From: Desulfovibrio sp. | GTDB lineage: Bacteria > Desulfobacterota > Desulfovibrionia > Desulfovibrionales > Desulfovibrionaceae | Length of the DNA: 64,000 bases | Direction: 5' to 3' | Assembly: GCA_031291035.1 (NCBI GenBank) | Contig: JAISLI010000038.1 | Coordinates: forward strand, 1-64,000 | Notes under the pieces: generated by a model | Seen by the model: the letters and a program-made list of their open reading frames with translations, nothing else | The model's database searches: none | Told to the model about the DNA's origin: nothing | Shown: positions 18,739 to 28,593 of the stretch, piece after piece | How the letters are laid out: every line of letters begins with the position of its first letter | Position numbering within the stretch: position 1 is the stretch's first letter | Program-made: the position numbers and the translations under genes

Positions 18739-20331
18739 ATGGACCCCAAAGCGCATGTGCTTGAGCGGTATCACGCGAAGGTTTTCAAAAACCGGAAAGA
18801 ACATATCCTGCGCATCGACCATGCGGAAGAGGCGCAGACCATAACGGCCAACACCCGCACCATACCCGGCATCATCACCAACCGCGGCTGTTGTTACGCG
18901 GGGTGCAAGGGGGTTGTGCTCGGCCCGCTGAAGGATGTGGCTGTCATCACCCACGGCCCCATCGGGTGCGGTTTCTACAGTTGGGGCACCCGCCGCAACA
19001 AGGCCGCGCCCGACGAGGAAGGCAAAAACTTTACCCAGTATTGTTTTTCAACCGATATGCAGGAACCGGACATTGTCTTCGGCGGCGACAAAAAATTGCG
19101 TGCCGCCATTGACGAAGTATACTCCCTCTTCTCGCCGGGCAGCATCATGATCTGTTCCACCTGCCCCGTAGGGCTTATCGGAGACGACATCCACGCCGTG
19201 GCGGCCGAAGCAGAAAAAAAATACGGCATTCCCGTCGTGGCCTACAGTTGCGAAGGATACAAGGGAGTTAGCCAAAGCGCCGGGCATCATATCGCCAACA
19301 ACGGCCTGATGAAACGCATTATCGGCGCCGACGACGCTCCACCCGCGACAAAGTATTCCATCAATCTGCTCGGCGAATACAACATCGGCGGCGACGGATG
19401 GGAGGTGGAGCGCATCCTCAAACGGTGCGGCTACGAGATCGTTTCGATATTCACGGGAGACGGCAGTTGGAAAAAAATCGCCCGATCGCACATGGCGAAT
19501 CTGAACATCGTGCAATGCCACCGCTCCATCAATTACGTCGCGGAAATGATGAAGGAGAAGTACGGAGTGGACTGGCTCAAGGTCAACTTCATCGGCGTGG
19601 CGGCTGTTGCCGACTCCCTGCGCCGCATGGCGAAGTATTTCGGCGATGCGGAGCTGAGCCGGCGGACAGAAGAGGTCATCGCTGACGAATCCGCCGCCAT
19701 AGCCGGGGAGATGGACTCCTGCAAAACGAAACTGGACGGAAAAACGGCCGCCCTCTTTGTGGGCGGCAGCCGTGCGCACCATTACATGCATCTTCTGGCG
19801 GAACTCGGCGTGCGCACGGTGCTGACGGGACACGAATTCGGACATCGCGACGATTACGAGGGACGCAAGGTTCTCCCTTTCATCAAGGAGGACGCCGACA
19901 ACAAAAATATCGAGCATCTCCATGTCGAACCTGATCAGAAGAAATACCGCGCCTTTCTCTCCCAAGAAGAATACGGCAGGCTGAAGGCGGAAATCGGGCT
20001 TGAGGACTATGCGGGAATGATCCGCGATATGGAAAACGGCTCCTATGTCGTCGATGATCTCAACCATTTTGAAACCGAACAGTTTCTCAAATGCCTGCAA
20101 CCCGATATTTTCTTTTCGGGCATCAAGGACAAATACATGTTGCAGAAAGCGGGCGTTCTCTCCCGCCAGTTGCACAGTTACGACTACAGCGGTCCCTATG
20201 CCGGCTATACCGGCGCGATACGGTTCGGCCATGACGTAATTATGGGTCTGTATACCCCGGCCTGGCGGTTTGTTACGCCGCCGTGGAGAAATATTTCTTC
20301 GCTTGAAGGAAGCTTCGGAGGAGACATCTGA
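18739..20331 (+). CDS. nifD: nitrogenase MoFe protein alpha chain
   Basis: GPIGCGFYSWGTRRNK, CPVGLIGDDI, SCEGYKGVSQSAGHHIAN, NIVQCHRSINYVAEMM, SRQLHSYDYSGPYAG; cluster-ligand Cys and His conserved. Confidence 0.97.
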   Translation: MDPKAHVLERYHAKVFKNRKEHILRIDHAEEAQTITANTRTIPGIITNRGCCYAGCKGVVLGPLKDVAVITHGPIGCGFYSWGTRRNKAAPDEEGKNFTQYCFSTDMQEPDIVFGGDKKLRAAIDEVYSLFSPGSIMICSTCPVGLIGDDIHAVAAEAEKKYGIPVVAYSCEGYKGVSQSAGHHIANNGLMKRIIGADDAPPATKYSINLLGEYNIGGDGWEVERILKRCGYEIVSIFTGDGSWKKIARSHMANLNIVQCHRSINYVAEMMKEKYGVDWLKVNFIGVAAVADSLRRMAKYFGDAELSRRTEEVIADESAAIAGEMDSCKTKLDGKTAALFVGGSRAHHYMHLLAELGVRTVLTGHEFGHRDDYEGRKVLPFIKEDADNKNIEHLHVEPDQKKYRAFLSQEEYGRLKAEIGLEDYAGMIRDMENGSYVVDDLNHFETEQFLKCLQPDIFFSGIKDKYMLQKAGVLSRQLHSYDYSGPYAGYTGAIRFGHDVIMGLYTPAWRFVTPPWRNISSLEGSFGGDI

Positions 20332-21692
20332 TGCTTGACATGACGCCCAAGGAGCCTGCCGAACGCAAGGCCGTCACCATCAACCCCTGCAAGACCTGCC
20401 AGCCCGTGGGCGCCCTCTATTGCGCGCTCGGCGTTCACGGGTGCATGCCGCACAGCCACGGCAGCCAGGGGTGCGTATCCTACCATCGCACGATACTCTC
20501 CCGCCATTTCAAGGAACCCGCCATCGCATCAAGCAGTTCCTTCACCGAAGGCGCATCGGTCTTCGGCGGCGGCAGCAATCTCAAAACGGCCCTGCGCAAC
20601 GTGTTCGACATTTATCATCCCGACATTGTCGCCATTCACACCACCTGCCTCAGCGAAACCATAGGCGATGATCTCAACTCCTATCTTATGGAAACGACCA
20701 TTCCCGACGGCAAATACGTCGTGTACGCCAACACGCCGAGCTATGCCGGTTCGCATGTGACGGGATTCTCCGCCATGATGGCCGGGTTCATCCGCTTTCT
20801 GGCGGAAAAAGGCACGCCGAACGGCAGGACGGCGATATTTCCCGGCTTCGTCAACCCCGGCGACATCCGGGAATTGAAGCGCATCCTGCGCGTTTTCCGC
20901 GTGTCGCACATCATGTTTCCCGACCAGTGCGACGTGATGGACGCCCCCATGACAGGCGATTCCCGGATGTACCCCGACGGCGGCACGACCATCGAGGAGA
21001 TCAAGGCTCTCGGTTCTTGCGAACGGGTTCTGGCCCTCGGTGCGCTGGCCAGCGAAGAACCGGCCAACCAGTTGAAGCGCAAGTGCGGAGTTCCGTATTC
21101 TCTTCTTGATTCTCCCATCGGCATGGAGGCGACCGACGCTTTTATCATGGCCCTCTCGAGCCTCGGCGATGGAACCGTGCCGGAGGAAATAGAAAAGGAA
21201 CGCGGCCGACTCGTCGATTTTCTGCTCGACGCGCACCCTTATTTTCATGGGAAAAGCGCCGCCGTTTACGGCGACCCCGACACCGTGACCGGCATCACCC
21301 GACTTGTTCTCGAAATGGGCATGACGCCCAGATATGTGCTGACCGGAACCCCCGGCGAGGCGTTCGCCTCCTCCGTCCGAGCCCTGTTGGCCCAGTATGA
21401 CGCGCAAGGCTGCGAGGTCAGGGCCGGCGGAGATCTTTTTGAACTGCACCAGCGGATCAAAAACGAGCCCGTGGATGTCATGATCGGCACTTCCTACGGC
21501 AAACAGATCGCGCGGGCCGAAGACATTCCTCTCGTGCGGGCCGGATTTCCCGTTCTGGACAGGTACGGACACCCCTACCATCCCCTTGTCGGCTACAGGG
21601 GCACCATGCGCCTTGCGGAAATGATCGCCAACGCGCTCATGGACCGCAGAGACAGAGACTGCAAGGACGAAGATTTCGAACTGGTCATGTAA
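20331..21692 (+). CDS. nifK: nitrogenase MoFe protein beta chain
   Basis: INPCKTCQPVGALYCALGVHGCMPHSHGSQGCVSYHRTILSRHFKEPAIASSSSFTEGASVFGGGSNL. Confidence 0.97.
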   Translation: MLDMTPKEPAERKAVTINPCKTCQPVGALYCALGVHGCMPHSHGSQGCVSYHRTILSRHFKEPAIASSSSFTEGASVFGGGSNLKTALRNVFDIYHPDIVAIHTTCLSETIGDDLNSYLMETTIPDGKYVVYANTPSYAGSHVTGFSAMMAGFIRFLAEKGTPNGRTAIFPGFVNPGDIRELKRILRVFRVSHIMFPDQCDVMDAPMTGDSRMYPDGGTTIEEIKALGSCERVLALGALASEEPANQLKRKCGVPYSLLDSPIGMEATDAFIMALSSLGDGTVPEEIEKERGRLVDFLLDAHPYFHGKSAAVYGDPDTVTGITRLVLEMGMTPRYVLTGTPGEAFASSVRALLAQYDAQGCEVRAGGDLFELHQRIKNEPVDVMIGTSYGKQIARAEDIPLVRAGFPVLDRYGHPYHPLVGYRGTMRLAEMIANALMDRRDRDCKDEDFELVM

Positions 21693-21778
21693 TTCTGATT
21701 CCGGATAAAAATTGAGCCCCGCAATTTTTATCCGGAAATGGACTAATGCGTAAGGAAGCGCAGAGCGGAGAAACAGAC

Positions 21779-23122
21779 ATGCAAACGCAAATTCTTGACG
21801 AACGAGAAAAATCCATACTGCGCAAAGAACAAAGGTGTCGCGGCGGCGGCATCAACTGCGAATCCGCAAGCGTGTCCGGCGCGGTCAGCCAGCGCGCCTG
21901 CGTCTATTGCGGGGCGCGGGTTGTCCTGAACCCCATCACCGACGCCTTTCACATCGTACACGGCCCCATCGGCTGCGCAAGCTACACCTGGGACATTCGC
22001 GGCAGCCTGACCAGCGGTTCAACGCTCTTTCGCAACGCCTTTTCCACCGACCTGCAAGAGCGGGACATCATCTTCGGCGGGGCGGAAAAACTGGCAGCCG
22101 CCATTGACGAGGTCATGCAAACATACAAGCCGAAGCTGATTTTTGTATACGCCACCTGTATCGTCGGGGTCATCGGCGACGATGTCGACGCCGTGTGCCG
22201 CAAAGCCGAAGAGCAATACGGCAACCGCGTCATTCCGGTCAAGGCGCCCGGTTTCGCCGGTCACAAGGCCGAGGGATACCGCATGGCCTGCAATGCTCTT
22301 CTTGCCCTCCTCAAACCCCATGCCGCTTCGACAAGGCGGCTCGGCATCAATATTCTCGGCGACTACAATCTCGCGGGCGAAATGTGGATCATCAAGAACT
22401 ATATGCGTGAAATCGGCGTTCCGGTCATCGGCTCCTTCACGGGCGACGCCTGCTGCGAAACGCTCCTTCTGGCTCCGCAGGCGTTTTTGAATGTCGTGCA
22501 GTGCGCGGGTTCCATGCTGTATCTTGCTCAACGGATGGAAGAGCAATTCGGCATCCCGTGGATCAAGGCGAGCTTTTTCGGCATAGAGGATACCACAAAC
22601 GCCATCATGAACATAGCGGAACTTTCCGGCGATAAAGGCGCGCGCGCCCGGGCCGCCGCCTTTACCGGACGCGAGTCGTCCCTGGCGGCCAGGGACGTTG
22701 AGCGCTACAAAGCTCACTTTGCCGGGAAAAAGGCCGCCATCTTCGTCGGCGGAGGGTTTAAAGCCATTTCGCTCATCCGCCAGTTCACCGAAATGGGCAT
22801 CGAAACCGTCATCGTCGGCACCCAGACGGGGAAGGCGGACGAATATGAAGTTATCGCCGGTCTGGTGAACAGCGACGCGGTAATTCTGGACGACGCCAAC
22901 CCCGCGGAACTGGAAGCCTTTATGAAGGAAAAAGGCGCCGACATCCTTGTCGGCGGGGTCAAGGAACGCCCGCTGGCCTACAAGCTCGGCATGGCCTTTT
23001 GCGACCATAACCACGAGCGCAAACATCCCTTGGCCGGGTATGAAGGCGTGCGTAATTTCACCAAGGAAATCAACCTGTCGGTCAACAGCCCGGTCTGGCG
23101 GTATATGTATCCGGCTTTTTAG
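21779..23122 (+). CDS. nifE: FeMo-cofactor scaffold protein NifE
   Basis: SGAVSQRACVYCGARVVLNPITDAFHIVHGPIGCASYTWDIRGS... Confidence 0.95.
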   Translation: MQTQILDEREKSILRKEQRCRGGGINCESASVSGAVSQRACVYCGARVVLNPITDAFHIVHGPIGCASYTWDIRGSLTSGSTLFRNAFSTDLQERDIIFGGAEKLAAAIDEVMQTYKPKLIFVYATCIVGVIGDDVDAVCRKAEEQYGNRVIPVKAPGFAGHKAEGYRMACNALLALLKPHAASTRRLGINILGDYNLAGEMWIIKNYMREIGVPVIGSFTGDACCETLLLAPQAFLNVVQCAGSMLYLAQRMEEQFGIPWIKASFFGIEDTTNAIMNIAELSGDKGARARAAAFTGRESSLAARDVERYKAHFAGKKAAIFVGGGFKAISLIRQFTEMGIETVIVGTQTGKADEYEVIAGLVNSDAVILDDANPAELEAFMKEKGADILVGGVKERPLAYKLGMAFCDHNHERKHPLAGYEGVRNFTKEINLSVNSPVWRYMYPAF

Positions 23123-23145
23123 GGAAACACCGCGGGAGACGCCTT

Positions 23146-25536
23146 ATGAACGCCAACATCGTCAATCTGACTACAAACCCCTGCAAAATGTGCATGCCCA
23201 TGGGCGCGGTCACCGCGTTCTACGGCATACGGAAGTGCATGAGCATTCTGCACGGTTCTCAGGGGTGCAGCACATATATCCGCCGGCATATGGCGACCCA
23301 TTATAATGAACCGGTCGACATCGCCTCATCGTCCCTGACGGAAGAAGGGACTGTCTTCGGCGGGACGAAAAACCTGTTGAAAGGACTCGCGAATCTGATC
23401 AAACTGTATGAACCGGAAGTGATCGGCGTTTCCACCACCTGTCTTGCCGAAACCATCGGCGAAGATGTGGACGCCATAATCAAAAGCTTTTACGCGGCAA
23501 CCCCCGGCTGCGCCGTCAAAATCATCAACGTGGCGGCGGCCGGGTACGGGGGCACGCAGTTTGAGGGGTATTTCCGCGCGCTCCACGCGACAGTCAGCCA
23601 GACGCAAATGGACGCGACGCCCCACAACGGCGTGAACGTCATCACCGGACCGATCAGCCCCGCCGACACGCGGGCGCTCAAGGCGCTGCTTGCTTCCACC
23701 GGTATTGCTTCCGTGCTTCTGCCCGACCTTTCGCAAAACCTTGACGGCATACATGCCGAAACCTACAAGCGTCTGCCGGGAGGCGGCACGCCCCTGAGCG
23801 CCGTTTCCGCCATGGCCGGAGCGCACGCCACGCTGGAGCTTTCCCCCTTCTGTCCCGACGAATATTCGCCCGGCGCATATCTTGAAGCGACTTACGGAGT
23901 GCCGCTCACGCGCCTTGCCCTGCCTGTTGGTCTGCGCGATACGGATGCCTTTCTGGCCGCTCTGGTCGATCTCGGAGCGGTTATTCCCCAAAGCGTCGGG
24001 GAGGAACGTGGCCGGTACCTTGACGCCATGGTTGACTCCCACAAATACAACGCGGCGGCGCGGGCGGCCATTTTCGGCGAACCGGATTTTGTCCACAGCC
24101 TGACACGGTTCGCCTGCGAAAACGGCATCATCCCCGTGCTCGCGGCCGCGGGCACGCGGAGTCCGCGGCTTGCCGACGCCCTCAAGGACGAAATGGCGGC
24201 AGCGGCCGAGCGTCAGTTTGTAGAGGAATACGACATTGTCGATGGCGCGGACTTTGAAAGGATTGACGCGTATGTCGAAAAAAATCGGGCCAACATCCTC
24301 ATCGGCAATTCCGACGCCCGCCGTATCGCCGAAAAACGGCATCTGCCGCTTGTGCGCCGCGCTTTTCCCATACACGACCGGGTAGGGGGACAACGCCGGC
24401 GGATGCTTCTGTATGAAGGTTCGCTTTCCCTGTTGGACGAAATTGCCAACGCCATGCTGGCCCATACCGAAGAAACCTTCCGGGGCGCGCTCTTTCACGA
24501 CTTGTGCCATGACGGACAAAAGAAAAAAAACGCGCGGACGAAAGATGCGGACGGCCTTGCCGGTTGCGGAGAGCGGTCCCTGTCGGTAACGACTGCGGCA
24601 AGGGGCGCCGCGCGTAAAAACGCCGCCAGAACGGCGACGCATCCCTGCTTTTCTTACGGCGCGTGCAAGACGGCGGCGCGCATCCACCTTCCCGTCGCCT
24701 ACGGTTGCAACATCGGTTGCCGCTACTGTCTGCGAAAATACGATTGTCCCAATGAAAGCCGCCCCGGAGTAAGCTCCATCCTTCTTTCGCCCGAAGAAGC
24801 CTTTGGCCGTTTCAAAGCGGCCAGGGAAATGTTTTCCCACCTCATGGTGGTCGGCATCGCCGGTCCGGGTGACGCCCTGGCCAATTTTTCGCGAACGGAA
24901 AGCACCTTGCGCATGATCCGCGAATATGATCCTGACATCACCTTCTGTCTGTCAACCAACGGACTGATGCTGCCCGTCCATGCCTCCCGGCTGCTGGAAC
25001 TGGGGGTATCGCACGTTACCGTCACCATCAATGCCGTCGACCCGGCCATCGGCGCAAAAATCTACCGCTTCGTCAACTTCATGGGCACGCGCCATGAAGG
25101 GGAAACAGCGGCAGCCATTCTGCTCGCCAACCAGTTGAGCGGCCTGAAATTCCTTACCGGCAACGGCGTCGTCTGCAAGGTGAATATCGTTCTGCTGAAA
25201 GGCGTCAACGATCATCATATTGAGAGAGTGGTCGCCACAGCGCGCAGTCTTGGCGCTTCCCTGACGAACATCATGCGGCTTATTCCCGTTCCGGGCAGCG
25301 ACTTCGCCTGTTTGCCCCCTGTCAGCAACGGGGAACTCACGAAGATTCGCGGAATCTGCGAAAAACACCTGTCCCAGATGCGCCACTGCAAGCACTGCCG
25401 CGCCGATGCCGCCGGTCTGCTGGATCATGATGAATCCATCGTCTTTCGAACCGGTGAACAGAAAAAAATCCCCGCCCGCCCACCCCGCGCGCGGCTTGAG
25501 TGTGCCGAAGCCCCGAAAAACGGTGCGGCGCCATGA
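23146..25536 (+). CDS. nifN-B: NifN-NifB fusion protein
   Basis: N-terminal NifN (NPCKMCMPMGAVTAFYGIRKCMSILHGSQGCSTYIRRH) fused to radical-SAM NifB (HLPVAYGCNIGCRYCLRKYDCPNESRPG, CxxxCxxC). Confidence 0.95.
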   Translation: MNANIVNLTTNPCKMCMPMGAVTAFYGIRKCMSILHGSQGCSTYIRRHMATHYNEPVDIASSSLTEEGTVFGGTKNLLKGLANLIKLYEPEVIGVSTTCLAETIGEDVDAIIKSFYAATPGCAVKIINVAAAGYGGTQFEGYFRALHATVSQTQMDATPHNGVNVITGPISPADTRALKALLASTGIASVLLPDLSQNLDGIHAETYKRLPGGGTPLSAVSAMAGAHATLELSPFCPDEYSPGAYLEATYGVPLTRLALPVGLRDTDAFLAALVDLGAVIPQSVGEERGRYLDAMVDSHKYNAAARAAIFGEPDFVHSLTRFACENGIIPVLAAAGTRSPRLADALKDEMAAAAERQFVEEYDIVDGADFERIDAYVEKNRANILIGNSDARRIAEKRHLPLVRRAFPIHDRVGGQRRRMLLYEGSLSLLDEIANAMLAHTEETFRGALFHDLCHDGQKKKNARTKDADGLAGCGERSLSVTTAARGAARKNAARTATHPCFSYGACKTAARIHLPVAYGCNIGCRYCLRKYDCPNESRPGVSSILLSPEEAFGRFKAAREMFSHLMVVGIAGPGDALANFSRTESTLRMIREYDPDITFCLSTNGLMLPVHASRLLELGVSHVTVTINAVDPAIGAKIYRFVNFMGTRHEGETAAAILLANQLSGLKFLTGNGVVCKVNIVLLKGVNDHHIERVVATARSLGASLTNIMRLIPVPGSDFACLPPVSNGELTKIRGICEKHLSQMRHCKHCRADAAGLLDHDESIVFRTGEQKKIPARPPRARLECAEAPKNGAAP

Positions 25537-26558
25537 TCTCCCGCATGCGCATCCTCGACGGCACTTTGTTGGCGCTGGAGGCCGAAGGCATGCGCCCGAC
25601 AGCGGCGCGCGCCGCCGGGTGGCGGCGTGCTGTCGCCGGGTGCGGGATCGATTCGCTGGAAACGCTTCTGCCTCCGGCGGGCGCAGGCGATTCTCCGGAC
25701 CGGGCTTCGCCCGTAGCGGAGTCATCCTCTCCCCCGGGAAACGCGGCATCCCGCCGAAGCGCCGCCCCGGAACGGCCCCCGAGTCTGTCGGAACTGATTG
25801 CGCGCGTATTGCCGACTACGGTCGTGCCCTCGGTGTCCGCGCTTGCGAATCTTGCGTCGGGCGCTTTCCCCCAAAGTGGATGGCACTGCATATACGGCCT
25901 GGGCGACGCGCTTTTTGCAGACCGGAAAACCCTTGCCCGGAGCATCGACAGCCTGTCTGAGGGAAGGGAGGCGCTTCTTGCGCCGTGTTTCACCAACGAA
26001 CGCGGATGCGCCACAGCGCTGGCGGTGGAATGGCTGTTGGGCGGAGAAGACCGCGCCGCCCTTGTCTCTTTTGCCGGATGCGGCGGCCTGGCGGCGTTGG
26101 AAGAGGTTCTCGCGGCCTTGCTCGTTCATGGCGGCCTGCCCGCCGCCGATCTACGGGGCTTGCCCGAATTGACGGATCGGTATCGCCGTATGGGAGGAGG
26201 GCCGATCCCGCCCGCCAAAGCCGTTATCGGTGAGGCAATTTTTTCCGTGGAATCGGGCATTCATGTGGACGGCTTATGGAAATCTCCCGATCTTTATGAG
26301 CTTTTTCCGCCGGAGATTGTCGGGCGGGAACGCCGTATCATCATGGGCAAGCATTCGGGCAAACGAGCGGTATTGGTCAAATGCGGCGCTCTCGGCCTGC
26401 CGGTCACGGCCGATCTTGCGGAGCGCGTACTGCAAAAGGTGAAAGAAGAGAGCGCTAGGCGGAAAACAAGTCTCTGCGATACGGACTTTATCGCACTGTA
26501 CTCCACATGCCGCGCCGGGAAGGATGAAAAGGAAGAAGGCGGCCGTGCGGTTTTGTAA
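25533..26558 (+). CDS. homocitrate synthase omega (C-terminal) subunit, NifV-omega-like
   Basis: Carries VIGEAIFSVESGIHVDGLWKSPDLYELFPPEIVGRERRIIMGKHSGKRAV (C-terminal part of NifV/LeuA family) without the catalytic N-terminal barrel. Confidence 0.85.
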   Translation: MISRMRILDGTLLALEAEGMRPTAARAAGWRRAVAGCGIDSLETLLPPAGAGDSPDRASPVAESSSPPGNAASRRSAAPERPPSLSELIARVLPTTVVPSVSALANLASGAFPQSGWHCIYGLGDALFADRKTLARSIDSLSEGREALLAPCFTNERGCATALAVEWLLGGEDRAALVSFAGCGGLAALEEVLAALLVHGGLPAADLRGLPELTDRYRRMGGGPIPPAKAVIGEAIFSVESGIHVDGLWKSPDLYELFPPEIVGRERRIIMGKHSGKRAVLVKCGALGLPVTADLAERVLQKVKEESARRKTSLCDTDFIALYSTCRAGKDEKEEGGRAVL

Positions 26559-27357
26559 AATTGTCGACACCACCCTGCGCGACGGAGAGCAGGCTCCGGG
26601 GCATGCCTTTTCCCTTGACGACAAGGTTTTTCTCGCCTCCCTTCTTGACGGGGCGGGGGTGTACCAGATTGAAGCCGGGGTTCCCGCCATGGGGAGAGAC
26701 GAACAGGACGCCGTTTGCGCTGTAAAAGACGCGTGCAAAACAGCTGTTGTTTCCACATGGAACAGGCTGACCGAGGAGGACGTCCGGGCCTCCGTCGCAT
26801 GCCACCCCGATATCATTCATCTTTGTCTGCCCGTGTCGGAGCGGCACATCACGCGCAAGCTCCGTACGACGCAGGCGGCTTTGCTGAGGCAATTTTCCCG
26901 CGTGGCGGAATATGCTGCCGGGAGGGGGTACCGCGTAACAGCGGGCTTTGAGGACGCATCCCGCGCGGAGGTCCCTTTCCTGCTTCAAGCGGCCGAAACG
27001 GCAAAACGGCACGGAATTGAGCGCATCCGTCTGAGCGACACCCTGGGAATGCTGCGTCCCTCCTCCGCCGCGCTCCTCGTGCGCACGGCGCGTGAAGTCG
27101 GCTTGCCCGTGGAGATGCACGCCCACAATGATCTCGGCATGGCGCTCGCCAACTCCGCGATCGCCGTCCTGGCCGGGGCGGGATTTATTGACACGACGCT
27201 TCTCGGTATTGGGGAACGTGCGGGAAACTGTGGCCTTGGCGCTTTTGTCGCCGCCTGCCGCGAGTATACCGCAATATCGCCCTTGCAGGCTCGCAAGGCG
27301 GAGCGCCTTGCCCTGCCGCTGCTTTCGCGTTGCCGGCAAAGAAAATTTTTCACCTGA
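26524..27357 (+). CDS. homocitrate synthase alpha (catalytic barrel) subunit, NifV-alpha-like
   Basis: IVDTTLRDGEQAPGHAFSLDDKVFLASLLDGAGVYQIEAGVPAMG...MHAHNDLGMALANS; ends after the barrel. Confidence 0.88.
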   Translation: MKRKKAAVRFCKIVDTTLRDGEQAPGHAFSLDDKVFLASLLDGAGVYQIEAGVPAMGRDEQDAVCAVKDACKTAVVSTWNRLTEEDVRASVACHPDIIHLCLPVSERHITRKLRTTQAALLRQFSRVAEYAAGRGYRVTAGFEDASRAEVPFLLQAAETAKRHGIERIRLSDTLGMLRPSSAALLVRTAREVGLPVEMHAHNDLGMALANSAIAVLAGAGFIDTTLLGIGERAGNCGLGAFVAACREYTAISPLQARKAERLALPLLSRCRQRKFFT

Positions 27358-27456
27358 ACCGGCCCTGGACCGGGACAAGGCCTTTCCCTGTCGCGAATTG
27401 ACCGGCCGTACTCCCCATCACGCCATGACACGGCGTTTCACCGATCAGGAGGTTCC

Positions 27457-28086
27457 ATGCCAAAAACATCCATCGCCGCTCTTGTTGATGACCAGGGCAA
27501 CCCGGCATCGTTTGCCGGCATGACGGCCTGTTGCGTTTTTACCCGGACAGACGGAACCTGGAGGGAACGAAAAATCGCGGGCGCGCCCCTGGCCGGCTGC
27601 GCCGATCTGACGGCAGCGCGCGCAAGAATGCGCGACTTCATCGTTTCTCTTGGAGAGTGCCGCACGATCATCGGCAGAAACATCAGCGGCATTCCCTACA
27701 AGCAGCTGGATCAGTCCGGCTTCCGCATTTTTGAGGCCGGAAGTCTTTCCCCCGCCCTTCTCGATGAAATGGAAAAGCAGACGGAACGAACGGCTCGGGG
27801 CGATCCGCCCGACAGCGTGCCCACGGTTCCGCAGGAAGGAGATGAGCCTGGGATTTTCACCTTCGATCTCGTGGCGGCCACGGCGGCTCACCCCGATCTG
27901 ACCTCCAAAAAGGCCCTGCTCCCTTTTATCGACAAAATTCCCTTTGTGGAATTGCGCCTGTATTGCAAGCACGTGCCTCCCTGGTTCGAGAACCGCTTTC
28001 CCGAACTCGGCCTGACGTATACGCAGGCCGCGCGGGAGGACGGCGTTCACATAACCATAAAGCGCGCCGTCTGCGTTGTGGAGTAG
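27457..28086 (+). CDS. AnfO-like nitrogenase accessory protein
   Basis: AALVDDQGNPASFAGMTACCVFTRTDGTWRERKI...LGECRTIIGRNISGIPYKQLDQSGFRIFEA resembles AnfO family. Confidence 0.7.
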   Translation: MPKTSIAALVDDQGNPASFAGMTACCVFTRTDGTWRERKIAGAPLAGCADLTAARARMRDFIVSLGECRTIIGRNISGIPYKQLDQSGFRIFEAGSLSPALLDEMEKQTERTARGDPPDSVPTVPQEGDEPGIFTFDLVAATAAHPDLTSKKALLPFIDKIPFVELRLYCKHVPPWFENRFPELGLTYTQAAREDGVHITIKRAVCVVE

Positions 28087-28593
28087 AGAAAACTCTATTA
28101 TACGTATTGCCGACAAAGCTCTTGATGCGCAAATTGGTATATTATTTAGAGCATTAATTGTTGAACATTATGCTGTCTCATCCTTGGCGTAGGAAACAAA
28201 CTTGCCTTCGAAAAAATTCTTCCTGATTACGGAGAGTGTGCAGCAATATATAGAGCGGCAGCAATGAAAACAAATTATATTAGTATGTTATGAGAGAGGC
28301 ATACCGAATCTGAAACCAAGCTTAACCCAAGTTTAACATTGAGGAGATTTTTATGTTATAAATCAGTATGTTATAAATTTATCAGGTACTACATTCTTCC
28401 GAAATCGCAACTTTGTGGCGTGTTACCCCTCCAGGGGTATGGTTGAGCGGGTATCGGTTTCTCTCATGAGGAGAACATAGCACCATTCACTATATATTAT
28501 ATGAGTGAGCTACGAAAAATCATTGCGAGGCAGTAAATTCCGCACGGCAATCTCAAAAAGGGAGTCGTATTCCTGTGCTATAAACGAATCACT

